Numbered from the stretch's first letter, positions 7,640 through 16,230 are shown. The stretch: 39,144 bases of DNA from an uncultured Bacilli bacterium (GCA_944372245.1 CALVYN010000006.1:1-39144); one strand, 5' to 3'. A program made the numbers and translations. Notes: generated by a model not told the origin, from the sequence alone.

Positions 7640-7684
7640 GGGCATCGTGGGCGTCATCCCTGGATGATGCTCCGATGCCCTTTT
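7640..7684 (+). terminator. Intrinsic terminator between gap and pgk
   Basis: A long interrupted hairpin: GGGCATCG (7640-7647) pairs with CGATGCCC (7673-7680), with an inner stem GCGTCATCC/GGATGATGC, followed by TTTT. No clear promoter for pgk is visible after it, so partial read-through from gap is likely and would set gap expression above pgk-tpiA. Confidence 0.8.
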
Positions 7685-7758
7685 CACTAACAGGACTTCC
7701 CAGGGGTTCTTCACCTGCATGCGAGCAAGGCCCCGCGCAAATTAGGAGTAAGAAACAA

Positions 7759-9009
7759 ATGGCTAAGAAAGATGTCGCCAGCCTGACTGCTGAGCAGCTC
7801 AAGGGCAAGGTTGTCTTCGTCCGCGTCGACTTCAACGTTCCCCACTCCGGTGCCACCATCACCGACAACAACAGGATCGTGGCCGCCATCCCCACCATCA
7901 AGACCCTGGTCGAGAAGGGCGCTAGGCTCCTTCTGACCTCCCACCTGGGCAAGATCGACTTCAAGAAGAGCGAGGAGGAGATCGCCAAGGCCAAGGCCAA
8001 GGGCGACCTGTCCATCGTCGTTCCCGAGCTGAAGAAGAACCTCGAGGCCGCGGTCGGCCACGAGGTCAACGTCAGCTTCTGCCCCGCCACCCGCGGCGAG
8101 GAGCTCAAGGCTGCGGTCGCCGCGCTGAATGACGGCGACGTGCTGGTCATGCAGAACACCCGCTATGAGAAGGGCGAGACCAAGAACAACCCCGAGCTGG
8201 CGGCCGAGTGGGCCTCCCTGGCGGATGTCTACGTCAACGACGCCTTCGGTTCCGACCACCGCGAGCACGCCTCCACCTACGGCGTCCCCGCTATCCTGCG
8301 CGAGCAGGGCAAGCCCACCGCTGTGGGCTACCTGGTCGAGAAGGAGATCAACGCTCTGGGCCGCTGCGTCAACTGCCCCGCTGATGGCCACCCCTACGTC
8401 GCCGTCCTGGGCGGCGCCAAGGTCTCCGACAAGATCCTGGTCATCGAGACCCTGCTGAAGAAGTGCGACAAGATCCTCATCGGCGGCGGTATGGCCTACA
8501 CCTTCCAGAAGGCCCTGGGCCACACCATCGGCACCTCGCTCTGCGAGGACGAGCAGCTCGACTACGCCAAGAAGATCTACGCCTCCGGCAAGATCGTCCT
8601 TCCCGATGACAACGTCGTCGCCTCCGCCTACCCCGAGAGCGAGGATGCCACCGGCGAGGAGATTCCCTCTAACGACATCCCCGAGGGCAAGATGGGTCTG
8701 GATATCGGCCCCAAGACCCGCGCGAAGTACGTGGAGATCCTCTCCTCCGCTCGCACCATCTTCTGGAACGGCCCCATGGGCGTCTCCGAGATCCCCGCGT
8801 TCGCTAACGGCACCATCGCCGTCTGCAAGGCCTGCGCCGAGAACAAGGCGGCCTTCACCGTCATCGGCGGCGGCGACTCCGCGGCCGCGGCCAAGAAGCT
8901 GGGCTACTCCAAGGAGTTCAGCCACGTCTCGACCGGCGGCGGCGCCTCGCTGGAGCTGATCCAGAACGACGGCCACCTGCCCGGCATCGACATCATCGAG
9001 GACAAGTAG
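7759..9009 (+). CDS. pgk: Phosphoglycerate kinase
   Basis: 416 residues, the normal length. N-terminal substrate-binding motif VFVRVDFNVP, TSHLGK, the GGAKVSDKI segment, and the nucleotide-binding WNGPMGV and GGGDSAAA motifs are all present. It transfers the acyl phosphate of 1,3-bisphosphoglycerate to ADP. The frame is open from 7675, but the ATG at 7759 (MAKKDVAS) is chosen: TTAGGAG lies 10 nt before it, while the upstream part overlaps the gap terminator and does not look like PGK. The family's SHLGR reads SHLGK here, a variant I believe also occurs in other PGKs. Confidence 0.96.
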   Translation: MAKKDVASLTAEQLKGKVVFVRVDFNVPHSGATITDNNRIVAAIPTIKTLVEKGARLLLTSHLGKIDFKKSEEEIAKAKAKGDLSIVVPELKKNLEAAVGHEVNVSFCPATRGEELKAAVAALNDGDVLVMQNTRYEKGETKNNPELAAEWASLADVYVNDAFGSDHREHASTYGVPAILREQGKPTAVGYLVEKEINALGRCVNCPADGHPYVAVLGGAKVSDKILVIETLLKKCDKILIGGGMAYTFQKALGHTIGTSLCEDEQLDYAKKIYASGKIVLPDDNVVASAYPESEDATGEEIPSNDIPEGKMGLDIGPKTRAKYVEILSSARTIFWNGPMGVSEIPAFANGTIAVCKACAENKAAFTVIGGGDSAAAAKKLGYSKEFSHVSTGGGASLELIQNDGHLPGIDIIEDK

Positions 9010-9033
9010 TCCTCCGGCGAGGTGAAACGAGAA

Positions 9034-9792
9034 ATGCCCGCAAGAAAGAAGCTTCTTCTAGGCAACTGGAAGATGAACCACACCATCGCGGAGGCCTCGG
9101 CCTTCTGCGATTCCATCAAGGACACCAAGGAGCTGGCCAAGGAGCGCGGCATCCAGATCGGTGTCTGCCCCTCCTTCCTCTCGCTCCAGACCGTCAAGCG
9201 CAAGGCTAAGGGTATCGTTGTCGGTGCCCAGGATGTCTCTGCCTTCGAGTCTGGCGCCTACACCGGCCAGGTCTCCATCCCCATGCTCCAGGAGCTGGGA
9301 ATCACCTGGGCTCTGGTGGGCCACTCCGAGCGCCGCGAGTACAACGGCGAGAGCAACGAGGTGTGCAACGCCAAGGTCAAGGCTCTGGTCTCCCACGGCA
9401 TGACCGCGGTCTACTGCTGCGGCGAGTCCGAGGAGATCTACGAGAAGGGCGAGACCAACGCCTGGGTCGAGAACCAGATCCGCACCGGTCTGAAGGACCT
9501 GACCAAGGACGACATGAAGAATGTCGTCATCGCCTATGAGCCCATCTGGGCCATCGGCACCGGCAAGGTCGCGACCCCCGAGATCGCCGAGAACGTTATC
9601 GGCTACATCCGCACCGTCATCAAGTCGATGTTCGGCAAGGGTGTCGCCAATAGGATCCGCATCCTCTACGGCGGCTCTGTCAAGCCCGGCAACATCCACG
9701 AGATCATGCTCAAGCCCGACATCGACGGCGCCCTGGTCGGCGGTGCCTCGCTGAAGGCTGATTCCTTCAGGGAGCTGGTCGCCAACCTGTAG
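9034..9792 (+). CDS. tpiA: Triosephosphate isomerase
   Basis: 252 residues with all family motifs: GNWKMN near the N-terminus (catalytic Lys), GHSERR (catalytic His), AYEPIWAIGTGK (catalytic Glu and loop 6) and YGGSVKPGN (phosphate binding). It interconverts dihydroxyacetone phosphate and glyceraldehyde 3-phosphate. Two starts are possible: GTG at 9022 and ATG at 9034. The ATG is preferred because the GAGGTG at 9019-9024 then serves as ribosome binding site at the right distance. It lies 24 nt after pgk in the same transcript and is closed by a strong terminator. The usual further glycolytic genes (gpmI, eno) do not follow. Confidence 0.96.
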   Translation: MPARKKLLLGNWKMNHTIAEASAFCDSIKDTKELAKERGIQIGVCPSFLSLQTVKRKAKGIVVGAQDVSAFESGAYTGQVSIPMLQELGITWALVGHSERREYNGESNEVCNAKVKALVSHGMTAVYCCGESEEIYEKGETNAWVENQIRTGLKDLTKDDMKNVVIAYEPIWAIGTGKVATPEIAENVIGYIRTVIKSMFGKGVANRIRILYGGSVKPGNIHEIMLKPDIDGALVGGASLKADSFRELVANL

Positions 9793-9812
9793 TTCCCTCT
9801 GAGCCTACGCTC

Positions 9813-9840
9813 AACCGCCTCCACATGGGGGCGGTTTTTT
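9813..9840 (+). terminator. Intrinsic terminator of gap-pgk-tpiA
   Basis: AACCGCCTCC (9813-9822) pairs with GGGGGCGGTT (9827-9836) with one G-U pair, loop ACAT, then a run of six T. Confidence 0.9.
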
Positions 9841-9879
9841 AATACTTAAATTGTTTATTTTTAAATGACAACTCAAACA

Positions 9880-9904
9880 AAAATAGGAGGATTGGCCTCC
9901 TATT
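9880..9904 (-). terminator. Terminator of the 9943-10629 gene
   Basis: Perfect 9-bp inverted repeat AATAGGAGG (9882-9890) and CCTCCTATT (9896-9904). On the minus strand it is followed by a T-rich tail, as expected for the gene ending at 9943. Confidence 0.75.
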
Positions 9905-9942
9905 CGATGCTTTTTAATCTAGTTGAATCTAGGTGTCTCTAA

Positions 9943-10629
9943 CTAATTTGTCTGATTGTCGCTGCTGTTGTTAGAAATCTCGTCTGAGGTGGTTTCAATC
10001 GTGGGTTGGCTTTCAACTTGGGTCTCAGGCTGCTGAACCTGACCTTCGACTTGAGCTTCAACCTTCTTTTCGGGCGGGGTGAGAATCGCCAGGATGGAGG
10101 CGATGGCGACGCAGCCGGTCATCAGGCCGAAGCCGATGATGTTCCACAGCTGCCAGCCATCTAAGTGGAGATAGAGGCCGAAGCTGACGACCAGCAGGGC
10201 GAAGCAGAGGCCGCGATACTGGTAGAGGTTCTTGCGGTGATTGAGGCGCTGATAGACGACGAGGTAGATGTCGACGACCGCCATCATGGCGTAGGAGTAG
10301 GCCGGATCGATCGTCGCCCCCTCCTGATTGAGCTCGATGGCATAGAAGATTCCCGAGATCGAGATGGTGACCGCCAGGGTGTTGAAGATGTAGTCGTATC
10401 CGGACTGGATGAACTTGCTGTCAGATTTCTTATAGAACGAGTAGATGGCGAGAGCGATGAGCATCGACATCGCGGTCATGATTAGCGTGATTAGTGCGGG
10501 CACGCTGCCCACGCCCTCGATGCCGTGTGCAGCCACGTCCATGCTGGTGCTGGTGATGATGAAAGCTAGGGCGGGGATACACAGTATGCCCTCGACGATG
10601 ATCAGGCTCTTTCTCACTCTCTCATTCAA
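9943..10629 (-). CDS. Multi-pass membrane protein of unknown function
   Basis: Not recognised. 228 residues from a TTG start: about six hydrophobic segments (first LIIVEGILCIPALAFII, last GLMTGCVAIASILAIL) and a polar tail of about 45 residues rich in Gln, Glu, Thr and Ser. The frame extends to an ATG at 10746, but a good promoter (ATGACA, 17 bp, TACAAT) lies inside that extension at 10655-10683. The TTG at 10629 follows a GAGAGGAG ribosome binding site, and the extension is Arg/Ser-rich and unlike a protein N-terminus. It is divergent from another small membrane protein. No catalytic motif is seen. Confidence 0.65.
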   Translation of the reverse strand: MNERVRKSLIIVEGILCIPALAFIITSTSMDVAAHGIEGVGSVPALITLIMTAMSMLIALAIYSFYKKSDSKFIQSGYDYIFNTLAVTISISGIFYAIELNQEGATIDPAYSYAMMAVVDIYLVVYQRLNHRKNLYQYRGLCFALLVVSFGLYLHLDGWQLWNIIGFGLMTGCVAIASILAILTPPEKKVEAQVEGQVQQPETQVESQPTIETTSDEISNNSSDNQTN

Positions 10630-10654
10630 GGTATTCCAGCTCCTCTCTCTCTGG

Positions 10655-10683
10655 ATTGTAGAGGAAAAGCCGAAAATTGTCAT
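10655..10683 (-). promoter_or_regulatory. Promoter of the 9943-10629 membrane protein
   Basis: Minus-strand -35 ATGACA (10678-10683), 17-bp spacer, -10 TACAAT (10655-10660). The transcript would start near 10648, right at the ribosome binding site, which decides the TTG start at 10629. Confidence 0.6.
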
Positions 10684-10822
10684 TTGTGCCCGAGATGAGG
10701 GCCTAGAACTCGATCTTCTGATCTTTGTGTTCCAATTTCGGGCCATACTCCTTTACTTAGTTGCTTTTACAAACTCTGTTTTAAGTTGAAAGCCATAATT
10801 CTCTGCGGAGGTTATTCATCAT

Positions 10823-11461
10823 ATGGGTCTTAGATATAAGAATCTCAAGTGGCTTATGCCTGCATCCATCGCCCTGACTATCATCTGTGTGATCGTCGGC
10901 ATCATCCTCTACTTCGTCCTTCCGATCATCACGTTGCGCGATTCGGGCATGTCGGTCGACCTCGACTTCCACGACCTGATTGAGGTTGGTCAGAGCACCG
11001 GAAGCATCTTGACAGGTAGCGCCATCGCTCCCTTCTTCGCTTGCCTGCTCCTCGCTCCGGCTCCCCTTCTCTACATCTGTTTCTCTCTCCTTCTGGAGGA
11101 GGGGAAGGGGCGGGCGCGGAGGATTGCAGCCTACGCCATCCCCAGCCTCATCTTCGCTTTCGTCACCGGCGCGGTCTTGATCGGCGTCTACATCCCCCAG
11201 TACTGGGGCAGCGGCTTCATCAGCTGCTTCGTCCTCTTCCTGGTGGGCCCGCTTTCGGTGGTCGCCGCCTATTTCCTGAATCGGGCTTCCCTCCCCGTTC
11301 CCGCGGCGCCCCAGCCGGCTAATGCCACTCCCAAGGTGCAGGCTCAGCCCAGCGCGCAGGCGGAGAAGGAGAAACAGATCGCGATGCTCAAGAAGCAGCA
11401 CGAGGAGGGCGCTATCTCCGACGAGATGTATCAGATGTACATGAAGATCCTCAACAAGTAG
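10823..11461 (+). CDS. Membrane protein with C-terminal SHOCT-like domain
   Basis: 212 residues. Four hydrophobic segments at about 11-36, 63-89, 102-122 and 132-150, then a Pro/Ala/Gln-rich linker and a C-terminal helix pair (EKEKQIAMLKKQHEEGAISD) that resembles the SHOCT short C-terminal domain. SHOCT domains are thought to help oligomerisation, but their role is not settled. GCGGAGG lies about 12 nt before the ATG, and CATAAT at 10794-10799 may be the -10 box. Function unknown. Closed by its own terminator. Confidence 0.75.
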   Translation: MGLRYKNLKWLMPASIALTIICVIVGIILYFVLPIITLRDSGMSVDLDFHDLIEVGQSTGSILTGSAIAPFFACLLLAPAPLLYICFSLLLEEGKGRARRIAAYAIPSLIFAFVTGAVLIGVYIPQYWGSGFISCFVLFLVGPLSVVAAYFLNRASLPVPAAPQPANATPKVQAQPSAQAEKEKQIAMLKKQHEEGAISDEMYQMYMKILNK

Positions 11462-11483
11462 GGAAGTTAGTTCCGAAGGTTTG

Positions 11484-11508
11484 GAGGGCGGTTATCCGCC
11501 CTCTTTTT
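11484..11508 (+). terminator. Terminator of the SHOCT-like membrane protein gene
   Basis: GAGGGCGG (11484-11491), loop TTAT, CCGCCCTC (11496-11503), then five T. Confidence 0.9.
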
Positions 11509-11593
11509 CGTGTGGACTAGAAATATGTATATCCTGCCGCATCACAAAATTGCTAAACACTAATCATTCCTGTTCATAAACATCTTTCTAAAT

Positions 11594-11622
11594 CAAAAGC
11601 GCCGCAGGAGACTGCGGCGCTT
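11594..11622 (-). terminator. Terminator of the marR-ABC-ABC operon
   Basis: Perfect 11-bp stem AAGCGCCGCAG (11597-11607) and CTGCGGCGCTT (11612-11622) with a 4-nt loop. On the minus strand it ends in TTTTG, 17 nt after the stop of the second ABC gene. Confidence 0.85.
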
Positions 11623-11639
11623 GGCTTCAAATCAGGCTT

Positions 11640-13469
11640 CTACTCGAAGGCGAACTGAGAGTTGTACAGGCTGGCGTAGAACCCATTCTGCGCCATCAGC
11701 TGGTCGTGGGTGCCCTGCTCGATGATGTTGCCATCGCGCATGACCAGAATCAGATCCGCGTTCTTGATGGTGGAGAGACGGTGGGCGATGACGAAGGAGG
11801 TGCGGCCCTTGGTCGCCCGGTCCATCGCCTCCTGGATCTTCTCCTCGGTGCGGGTATCGACGTTGGAGGTCGCCTCGTCCAGGATCATCAGGGGCGCGTT
11901 CTTGACCATGGCGCGGGCGATGGTGATCAGCTGCTTCTGGCCGGCGGAGATGGTGTTGGTGTCGCTGATGACGTAGTCCAGACCGTGGGGCAGGCTGCGG
12001 ATGTAGTGGGTCAGGTGGCAGGCCTTGATGACGTCTCTGAGGCGCTCCTCGCTCACGTCGGGGGTGTTGTAGACGATGTTCTCCCTGACGGTACCCTCGA
12101 ACATCCAGGTGTCCTGGAGGACCATGCCGAAGATGTCCCTGACCTCGGAGCGAGGCATCTCCTTGGTGGAGACGCCATCGATCTTGATGCTGCCGGAATC
12201 GACGTCGTAGAAGCGCATCAGCAGGTTGACCATGGTGGTCTTGCCCGCGCCGGTGGGGCCGACGATAGCGACCTTCATGCCGGGTCTGATCTTGGCGGAG
12301 AAGTCGGGGATGATGACTCGGGTGTCATCGTAGGAGAAGCGGACGTGATCGAAGGTGACCGCGCCGTCGATCTCCAGCTTGCCGTCCTCATCAAGGAGCT
12401 TGGGGGTCAGATCGGTCTCGGGGTCGATCTCCTTCTCGTCCAGAAACTCGAAGACGCGGATGCCGGAAGCGGCCGCCATCTGCAGGGAGTCGAAGGCCTG
12501 GGCGATCTGGGAGAGGGGCGACTGGAACTGCTGGACGTAGATGGTGAAGGCGGAGATGGTACCGAGGGTCAGAGCGCCGTTGCCGCTGGCCAGCAGGATG
12601 CCGCCGACCACGAAGATGGCGACGTAGGCGAAGTAGGAGATGAAGCTGTTGATCGGCTGCATCAGACCGCCGCAGATCTCAGCCTTGAACATGGCGTCCT
12701 TCAGGCTCTTGTTGGTCTTGTCGAAGACGGCGTTGGCCCGGTCCTCGGCCGAGAAGCACTTGATGACCATCTGGCCGGAGTAGTTCTCCTCGACGATGCC
12801 CTCGATCTCGCCTAGGGCCTCCTGGCGCCGGCTGAAGTGGGGCTGGGCCAGGATGATGATGAAGGCCATGAAGAGGATTATCAGAGGCAGGGAGATCATG
12901 GCCGCTAGGGTCATCTGCCAGGAGGTGGCGAACATGGCGATCAGAACGCCGACGAGCATGAAGGTGGACTGGAGGAGCATGGCGACCGACTGCTGCAGCG
13001 ACATGCCGATCTGGTCGATATCGTTGGTCAGGCGGGAGAGGATGTCACCGAAGGCGTGGCTGTCGAAGTAGGACAGGGGCAGGCGGTTGATCTTCGCGGT
13101 GATCTCGCGCCTGAGATCCTGGGAGTAGCGCTGGGAGACGGTGGTCATGATGAAGGAGGAGCAGTAGCTGATGAGGGCGATGGCGACATAGAAGCCCAGC
13201 AGGATGCCGCAGACCTGGGCGACCTTGCCCATGTCGATGCCGCCCTGGAGGGAGGCCGGGTCGGTCAGGGCGTCGGTCAGATCCTTCAGATACTGCGGGG
13301 CGAGGAGGGAGAGGACGACGAAGCCGATGGTGAGGATCATGGCGATGATCATCCAGGGCCAGTACTTTCTCGAGGTCTTGACGATGCGCAGGATGGCGGT
13401 CGTGAACTGGCCCTTCTTTAGCTTGGTGCGGCTGCCGCTCGGGCGATTTCCCATGGGTCCGTGACTCAT
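11640..13469 (-). CDS. ABC exporter subunit with canonical catalytic motifs (heterodimer partner 2)
   Basis: 609-residue type IV exporter half-transporter: six transmembrane helices within about 38-335 and a C-terminal nucleotide-binding domain. Walker A is GPTGAGKTT (404-412), Walker B ILDEATS with catalytic Glu532, switch His563 in IAHRLST. Its signature motif is ISAGQ (507-511) rather than LSGGQ. It overlaps the upstream ABC gene by the four bases ATGA, so the two are translationally coupled. The pattern (full Walker B/His here, altered signature here, altered Walker B/His in the partner) is that of heterodimeric exporters such as LmrCD, BmrCD and TM287/288. The exported substrate is unknown; the MarR gene suggests drugs or toxic lipophiles. 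Confidence 0.92.
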   Translation of the reverse strand: MSHGPMGNRPSGSRTKLKKGQFTTAILRIVKTSRKYWPWMIIAMILTIGFVVLSLLAPQYLKDLTDALTDPASLQGGIDMGKVAQVCGILLGFYVAIALISYCSSFIMTTVSQRYSQDLRREITAKINRLPLSYFDSHAFGDILSRLTNDIDQIGMSLQQSVAMLLQSTFMLVGVLIAMFATSWQMTLAAMISLPLIILFMAFIIILAQPHFSRRQEALGEIEGIVEENYSGQMVIKCFSAEDRANAVFDKTNKSLKDAMFKAEICGGLMQPINSFISYFAYVAIFVVGGILLASGNGALTLGTISAFTIYVQQFQSPLSQIAQAFDSLQMAAASGIRVFEFLDEKEIDPETDLTPKLLDEDGKLEIDGAVTFDHVRFSYDDTRVIIPDFSAKIRPGMKVAIVGPTGAGKTTMVNLLMRFYDVDSGSIKIDGVSTKEMPRSEVRDIFGMVLQDTWMFEGTVRENIVYNTPDVSEERLRDVIKACHLTHYIRSLPHGLDYVISDTNTISAGQKQLITIARAMVKNAPLMILDEATSNVDTRTEEKIQEAMDRATKGRTSFVIAHRLSTIKNADLILVMRDGNIIEQGTHDQLMAQNGFYASLYNSQFAFE

Positions 13470-15355
13470 AGTCCAAGCTCCTCTCTGCTCAGCTGGGAGA
13501 GCGCGATCTCGCGATAGATCTCGCAGTTATTCAAGAGCTCTCTGTGGGTGCCCTGGCCGACGACCTTGCCGTCGGACAGGACGATGATGAGGTCGGCATC
13601 CATGATGGTGCCGATGCGCTGGGCCACGATCAGCTTGGTGGCCCGGCTCTGGGACTGGGCGAGGTTCTCCCTGACCCGCTTGTCGGTCCGATAGTCGAGG
13701 GCCGAGAAGGAGTCGTCGAAGACTAGGACCTCGGGCTGGGTAGCTACGGCGCGGGCGATGCACAGACGCTGGCGCTGACCGCCGGAGACGTTGGTGCCGC
13801 CGCGGGCGATGGGGGCGTCGTAGCCGCCCTCTATCTGCTGGATGAACTCGTCCGCGCAGGCGATCTTGGCCGCCTCCTGCACCCGGTCATCCGAGAGGGT
13901 GGGGTCGCCGAAGGCGATGTTTGAGCGGACGGTGCCGGAGAAGAGCAGACCCCGTTGGGGCACAAAGCCCACGCGGTGGTGGAGGGTCTCCTGCTTCATC
14001 TGGCGGATGTCGACGCCATCGACCAGGATCTGGCCCTCGGTGACGTCGTACAAGCGGGCCACCAGGTTGATCAGGGTCGACTTGCCGGAGCCGGTCGAGC
14101 CGATGAAGGCGATGGTCTGGCCCGGTCTGGCCTGGAAGGAGATGTGCTCCAGCATGTTCTCCTCGGCGTCGGGATAGCGGAAGGAGACATCCCTGAACTC
14201 GATGGTGCCGGCCAGGGATTCATCGGGTGCGGTCTCGACCTCGGGATCGACGATGGAGTCCTTGGTGTCCAACACCTCGTTGATACGCTGGGCGCACACC
14301 TGGGCGCGGGGCAGCATGACGAACATCATCAGCAGCATGAGGAAGGACATGATGATCTGCGAGGCCAGCATGGTGAAGGACATGACGGAGCCGTAGTCGA
14401 TCTCCTGGGCGTTGATGAGACTCGCGCCGATCCAGTAGATGGCGAGGGTCAGACCGTTCATGACCAAGGTCATGAGCGGGGAGAGCAGACCGGTGATGCG
14501 GCCGGTGAACAGCTGGGTGGAGGTCAGCTTCTCGTTGGCGACGGCAAACTTGTTCTCCTGATACTTCTCAGCGTTGTAGGCGCGCACGACGCGGATACCC
14601 GAGAGGTTCTCCTGGGTGATGCCGTTGAGCCGGTCGGTGAGCTTCTGCATGATCTTGAACTTGGGGATGGCCAGGAACATGATGGCGGCCAGGCCGATGA
14701 TCAGGATGATGACGGCGATGGCGGTGGCCAGGGTCAGCTCCCAGGAGGTGTCCTCCAGCTTGCAGATGGCCCAGATGATCATGACGGGGGCGACGAAGAT
14801 CATCCGCATGAGCAGCAGATTGGTCAGCTGGACCTGCTGGATGTCGTTGGTCGCGCGGGTGACCAGTGAGGAAGTGGAGAAGTGGTTGAGCTCGCCAAGA
14901 GAGAAGTGGGAGATGCGCTCGTTGAGCTCGTGGCGGATGTTGGTGGCCATGTTGGAGGAGATGTAGGCGGCGAGGGTGCAGGTGCCGACCTGGCAGATGG
15001 TCTGCCCGATGGCATAGGCCAGCATGATGCCGCCCTGGCGCCAGATGTCGTTGGTGGTCACTGCGGCGATGGGGGCTAGGATCTCCTCTAAGGGACTGCC
15101 GGGATTGGCAGCCAGCCACTCAGCCACGGTGTTTGCGTCCTTCAGACTCGAGGGAATCCCCGGGTTCATCTGGATCAGAACGTCGTATAGGTCGGCGGGA
15201 CTATTGTTGTATCCGATATATTGGATGGAAGTTGTCAACTCGGCAATCACATCGATCATCTGCATCATCATGAAGACCTGCAGAACTGTGAGAACCAGGA
15301 TGATAACCGTCAGCACCCAATCGATAGGTCGGAAGCGTCGGTAGAGTTTAAGCAT
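13466..15355 (-). CDS. ABC exporter subunit with degenerate ATPase site (heterodimer partner 1)
   Basis: 629-residue half-transporter. Walker A GSTGSGKST (419-427) and signature VSGGQ (523-527) are intact, but the catalytic Glu after Walker B is Asp548 (VLVFDDSFS) and the switch His is Gln579 (IVAQRIG). So its own Walker A/B side would bind but hardly hydrolyse ATP. The loop between the first two membrane helices is long (about residues 40-105), with no motif recognised. The start has AAGGAGG upstream, 10 nt after the marR stop. It forms an operon with marR and the second half-transporter. Confidence 0.92.
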   Translation of the reverse strand: MLKLYRRFRPIDWVLTVIILVLTVLQVFMMMQMIDVIAELTTSIQYIGYNNSPADLYDVLIQMNPGIPSSLKDANTVAEWLAANPGSPLEEILAPIAAVTTNDIWRQGGIMLAYAIGQTICQVGTCTLAAYISSNMATNIRHELNERISHFSLGELNHFSTSSLVTRATNDIQQVQLTNLLLMRMIFVAPVMIIWAICKLEDTSWELTLATAIAVIILIIGLAAIMFLAIPKFKIMQKLTDRLNGITQENLSGIRVVRAYNAEKYQENKFAVANEKLTSTQLFTGRITGLLSPLMTLVMNGLTLAIYWIGASLINAQEIDYGSVMSFTMLASQIIMSFLMLLMMFVMLPRAQVCAQRINEVLDTKDSIVDPEVETAPDESLAGTIEFRDVSFRYPDAEENMLEHISFQARPGQTIAFIGSTGSGKSTLINLVARLYDVTEGQILVDGVDIRQMKQETLHHRVGFVPQRGLLFSGTVRSNIAFGDPTLSDDRVQEAAKIACADEFIQQIEGGYDAPIARGGTNVSGGQRQRLCIARAVATQPEVLVFDDSFSALDYRTDKRVRENLAQSQSRATKLIVAQRIGTIMDADLIIVLSDGKVVGQGTHRELLNNCEIYREIALSQLSREELGL

Positions 15356-15365
15356 GGTTTCCTCC

Positions 15366-15827
15366 TTACATCGATCTCTTGGTGGACTTCTTCAGATACT
15401 GGTCCTGCACCCTGGCAATCTCCTCTAGGGTGTCCAGCATCGCGCTGAGCTTGTCGTAGCCGACAGCGTCGAGGACGTAGCCCATGCTGTCGATGAACTC
15501 CCGGCGCCGGGCCGTGATGAGCTGTCGCCCGTAGTCGGTGATCGTGACGATGATGCGGCGGTTGTCATCCGGGTCGATCCGGCGGTTGATGGTCCCCCGC
15601 TGCTGCATCGCCTTGAGGGCGTTGCCGATGCGGCCGGTGCCGACGTGCATGACCTCGGCCAGCTCGCCGGATGAGGTTCCCTCGGGGTGTTCATTTAAGT
15701 AGAACAGGATGCCGAGCTGGCCCTTGGTCTGATTGAGCAGAGCCTCGATCTGACTGGTCGAACTGCGGAATGCCTCCGCGATCTGGGCGATGCGTTTGCC
15801 CAGGATCTCGATGTCTTCTTCCTTCAT
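15366..15827 (-). CDS. MarR-family transcriptional regulator
   Basis: 153-residue winged-helix regulator: helical dimerisation ends with a central DNA-binding part (about 55-105) including SSGELAEVMHVGTGRIGNAL as helix-turn-helix and the wing RIDPDDNRRIIVTIT. First gene of an operon with two ABC exporter genes, which it most likely represses. A GAGGTGAG ribosome binding site precedes the ATG. Upstream, the heptamer CACCTCA occurs twice (15833-15839 and 15849-15855) and CTCACAATGAG forms a short palindrome, either of which could be its operator. The ligand cannot be inferred. Confidence 0.9.
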   Translation of the reverse strand: MKEEDIEILGKRIAQIAEAFRSSTSQIEALLNQTKGQLGILFYLNEHPEGTSSGELAEVMHVGTGRIGNALKAMQQRGTINRRIDPDDNRRIIVTITDYGRQLITARRREFIDSMGYVLDAVGYDKLSAMLDTLEEIARVQDQYLKKSTKRSM

Positions 15828-16045
15828 AATCTCACCTCATAATAAATACACCTCACAATGAGAGATAAACGTGAGCGAAAGTAATTTAACACCGGGAAAA
15901 GGAAGAAAACGCTAACTAATCTTGAAGATAATCTAATCATTCCTTGAAACAACCTTAGAGCATCTCTACCCAGTTTTTTTGTCGTCTGGATATTTAACTG
16001 TGAGAGGTAGAAGCACCCTTACTTATCAAGTCTATTGCCGCCTCT

Positions 16046-16060
16046 CTGGAAACGCTTTCT
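16046..16060 (+). promoter_or_regulatory. cre-like site upstream of the first pullulanase gene
   Basis: CTGGAAACGCTTTCT matches WTGNAANCGNWNNCW at 14 of 15 positions (first base differs). It lies about 140 bp upstream of the -10 box, too far for direct occlusion, but could pair with the promoter-proximal operator by looping. Confidence 0.5.
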
Positions 16061-16177
16061 CCAAAATTGGCTTAACTATCTACAGAGCGAAAGGGCAAAA
16101 GTTAGAGATTTCTAAAAATACGCTTAAGTTATGGTTAAATCTTCTTATATTAGGTTTTATCTGTGTGTCTCCACGCC

Positions 16178-16206
16178 TTTAAACCTCTCTGAAAGCGGTT
16201 TACAAT
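16178..16206 (+). promoter_or_regulatory. Promoter and overlapping operator of the first pullulanase gene
   Basis: -35 TTTAAA (16178-16183), 17-bp spacer, -10 TACAAT (16201-16206). The sequence TGAAAGCGGTTTACA (16190-16204) is cre-like with one extra central base and covers the -10 box. The same arrangement is found before the 19478 gene, which suggests a shared LacI/CcpA-family repressor. GAAAGGAAC at 16216-16224 is the ribosome binding site. Confidence 0.6.
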
Positions 16207-16230
16207 CACTGCCTAGAAAGGAACTTAACA

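Larger units (their letters stand above)
15828..16230. other. Intergenic region between marR and the first pullulanase gene
   Basis: 403 nt, AT-rich compared with the genes. On the left are repeated CACCTCA heptamers, a possible MarR operator. In the middle (16046-16060) is a cre-like sequence matching 14 of 15 consensus positions. On the right are the pullulanase promoter and an operator overlapping its -10 box. No convincing coding frame: short open frames here lack ribosome binding sites and have no recognisable product. Confidence 0.6.
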
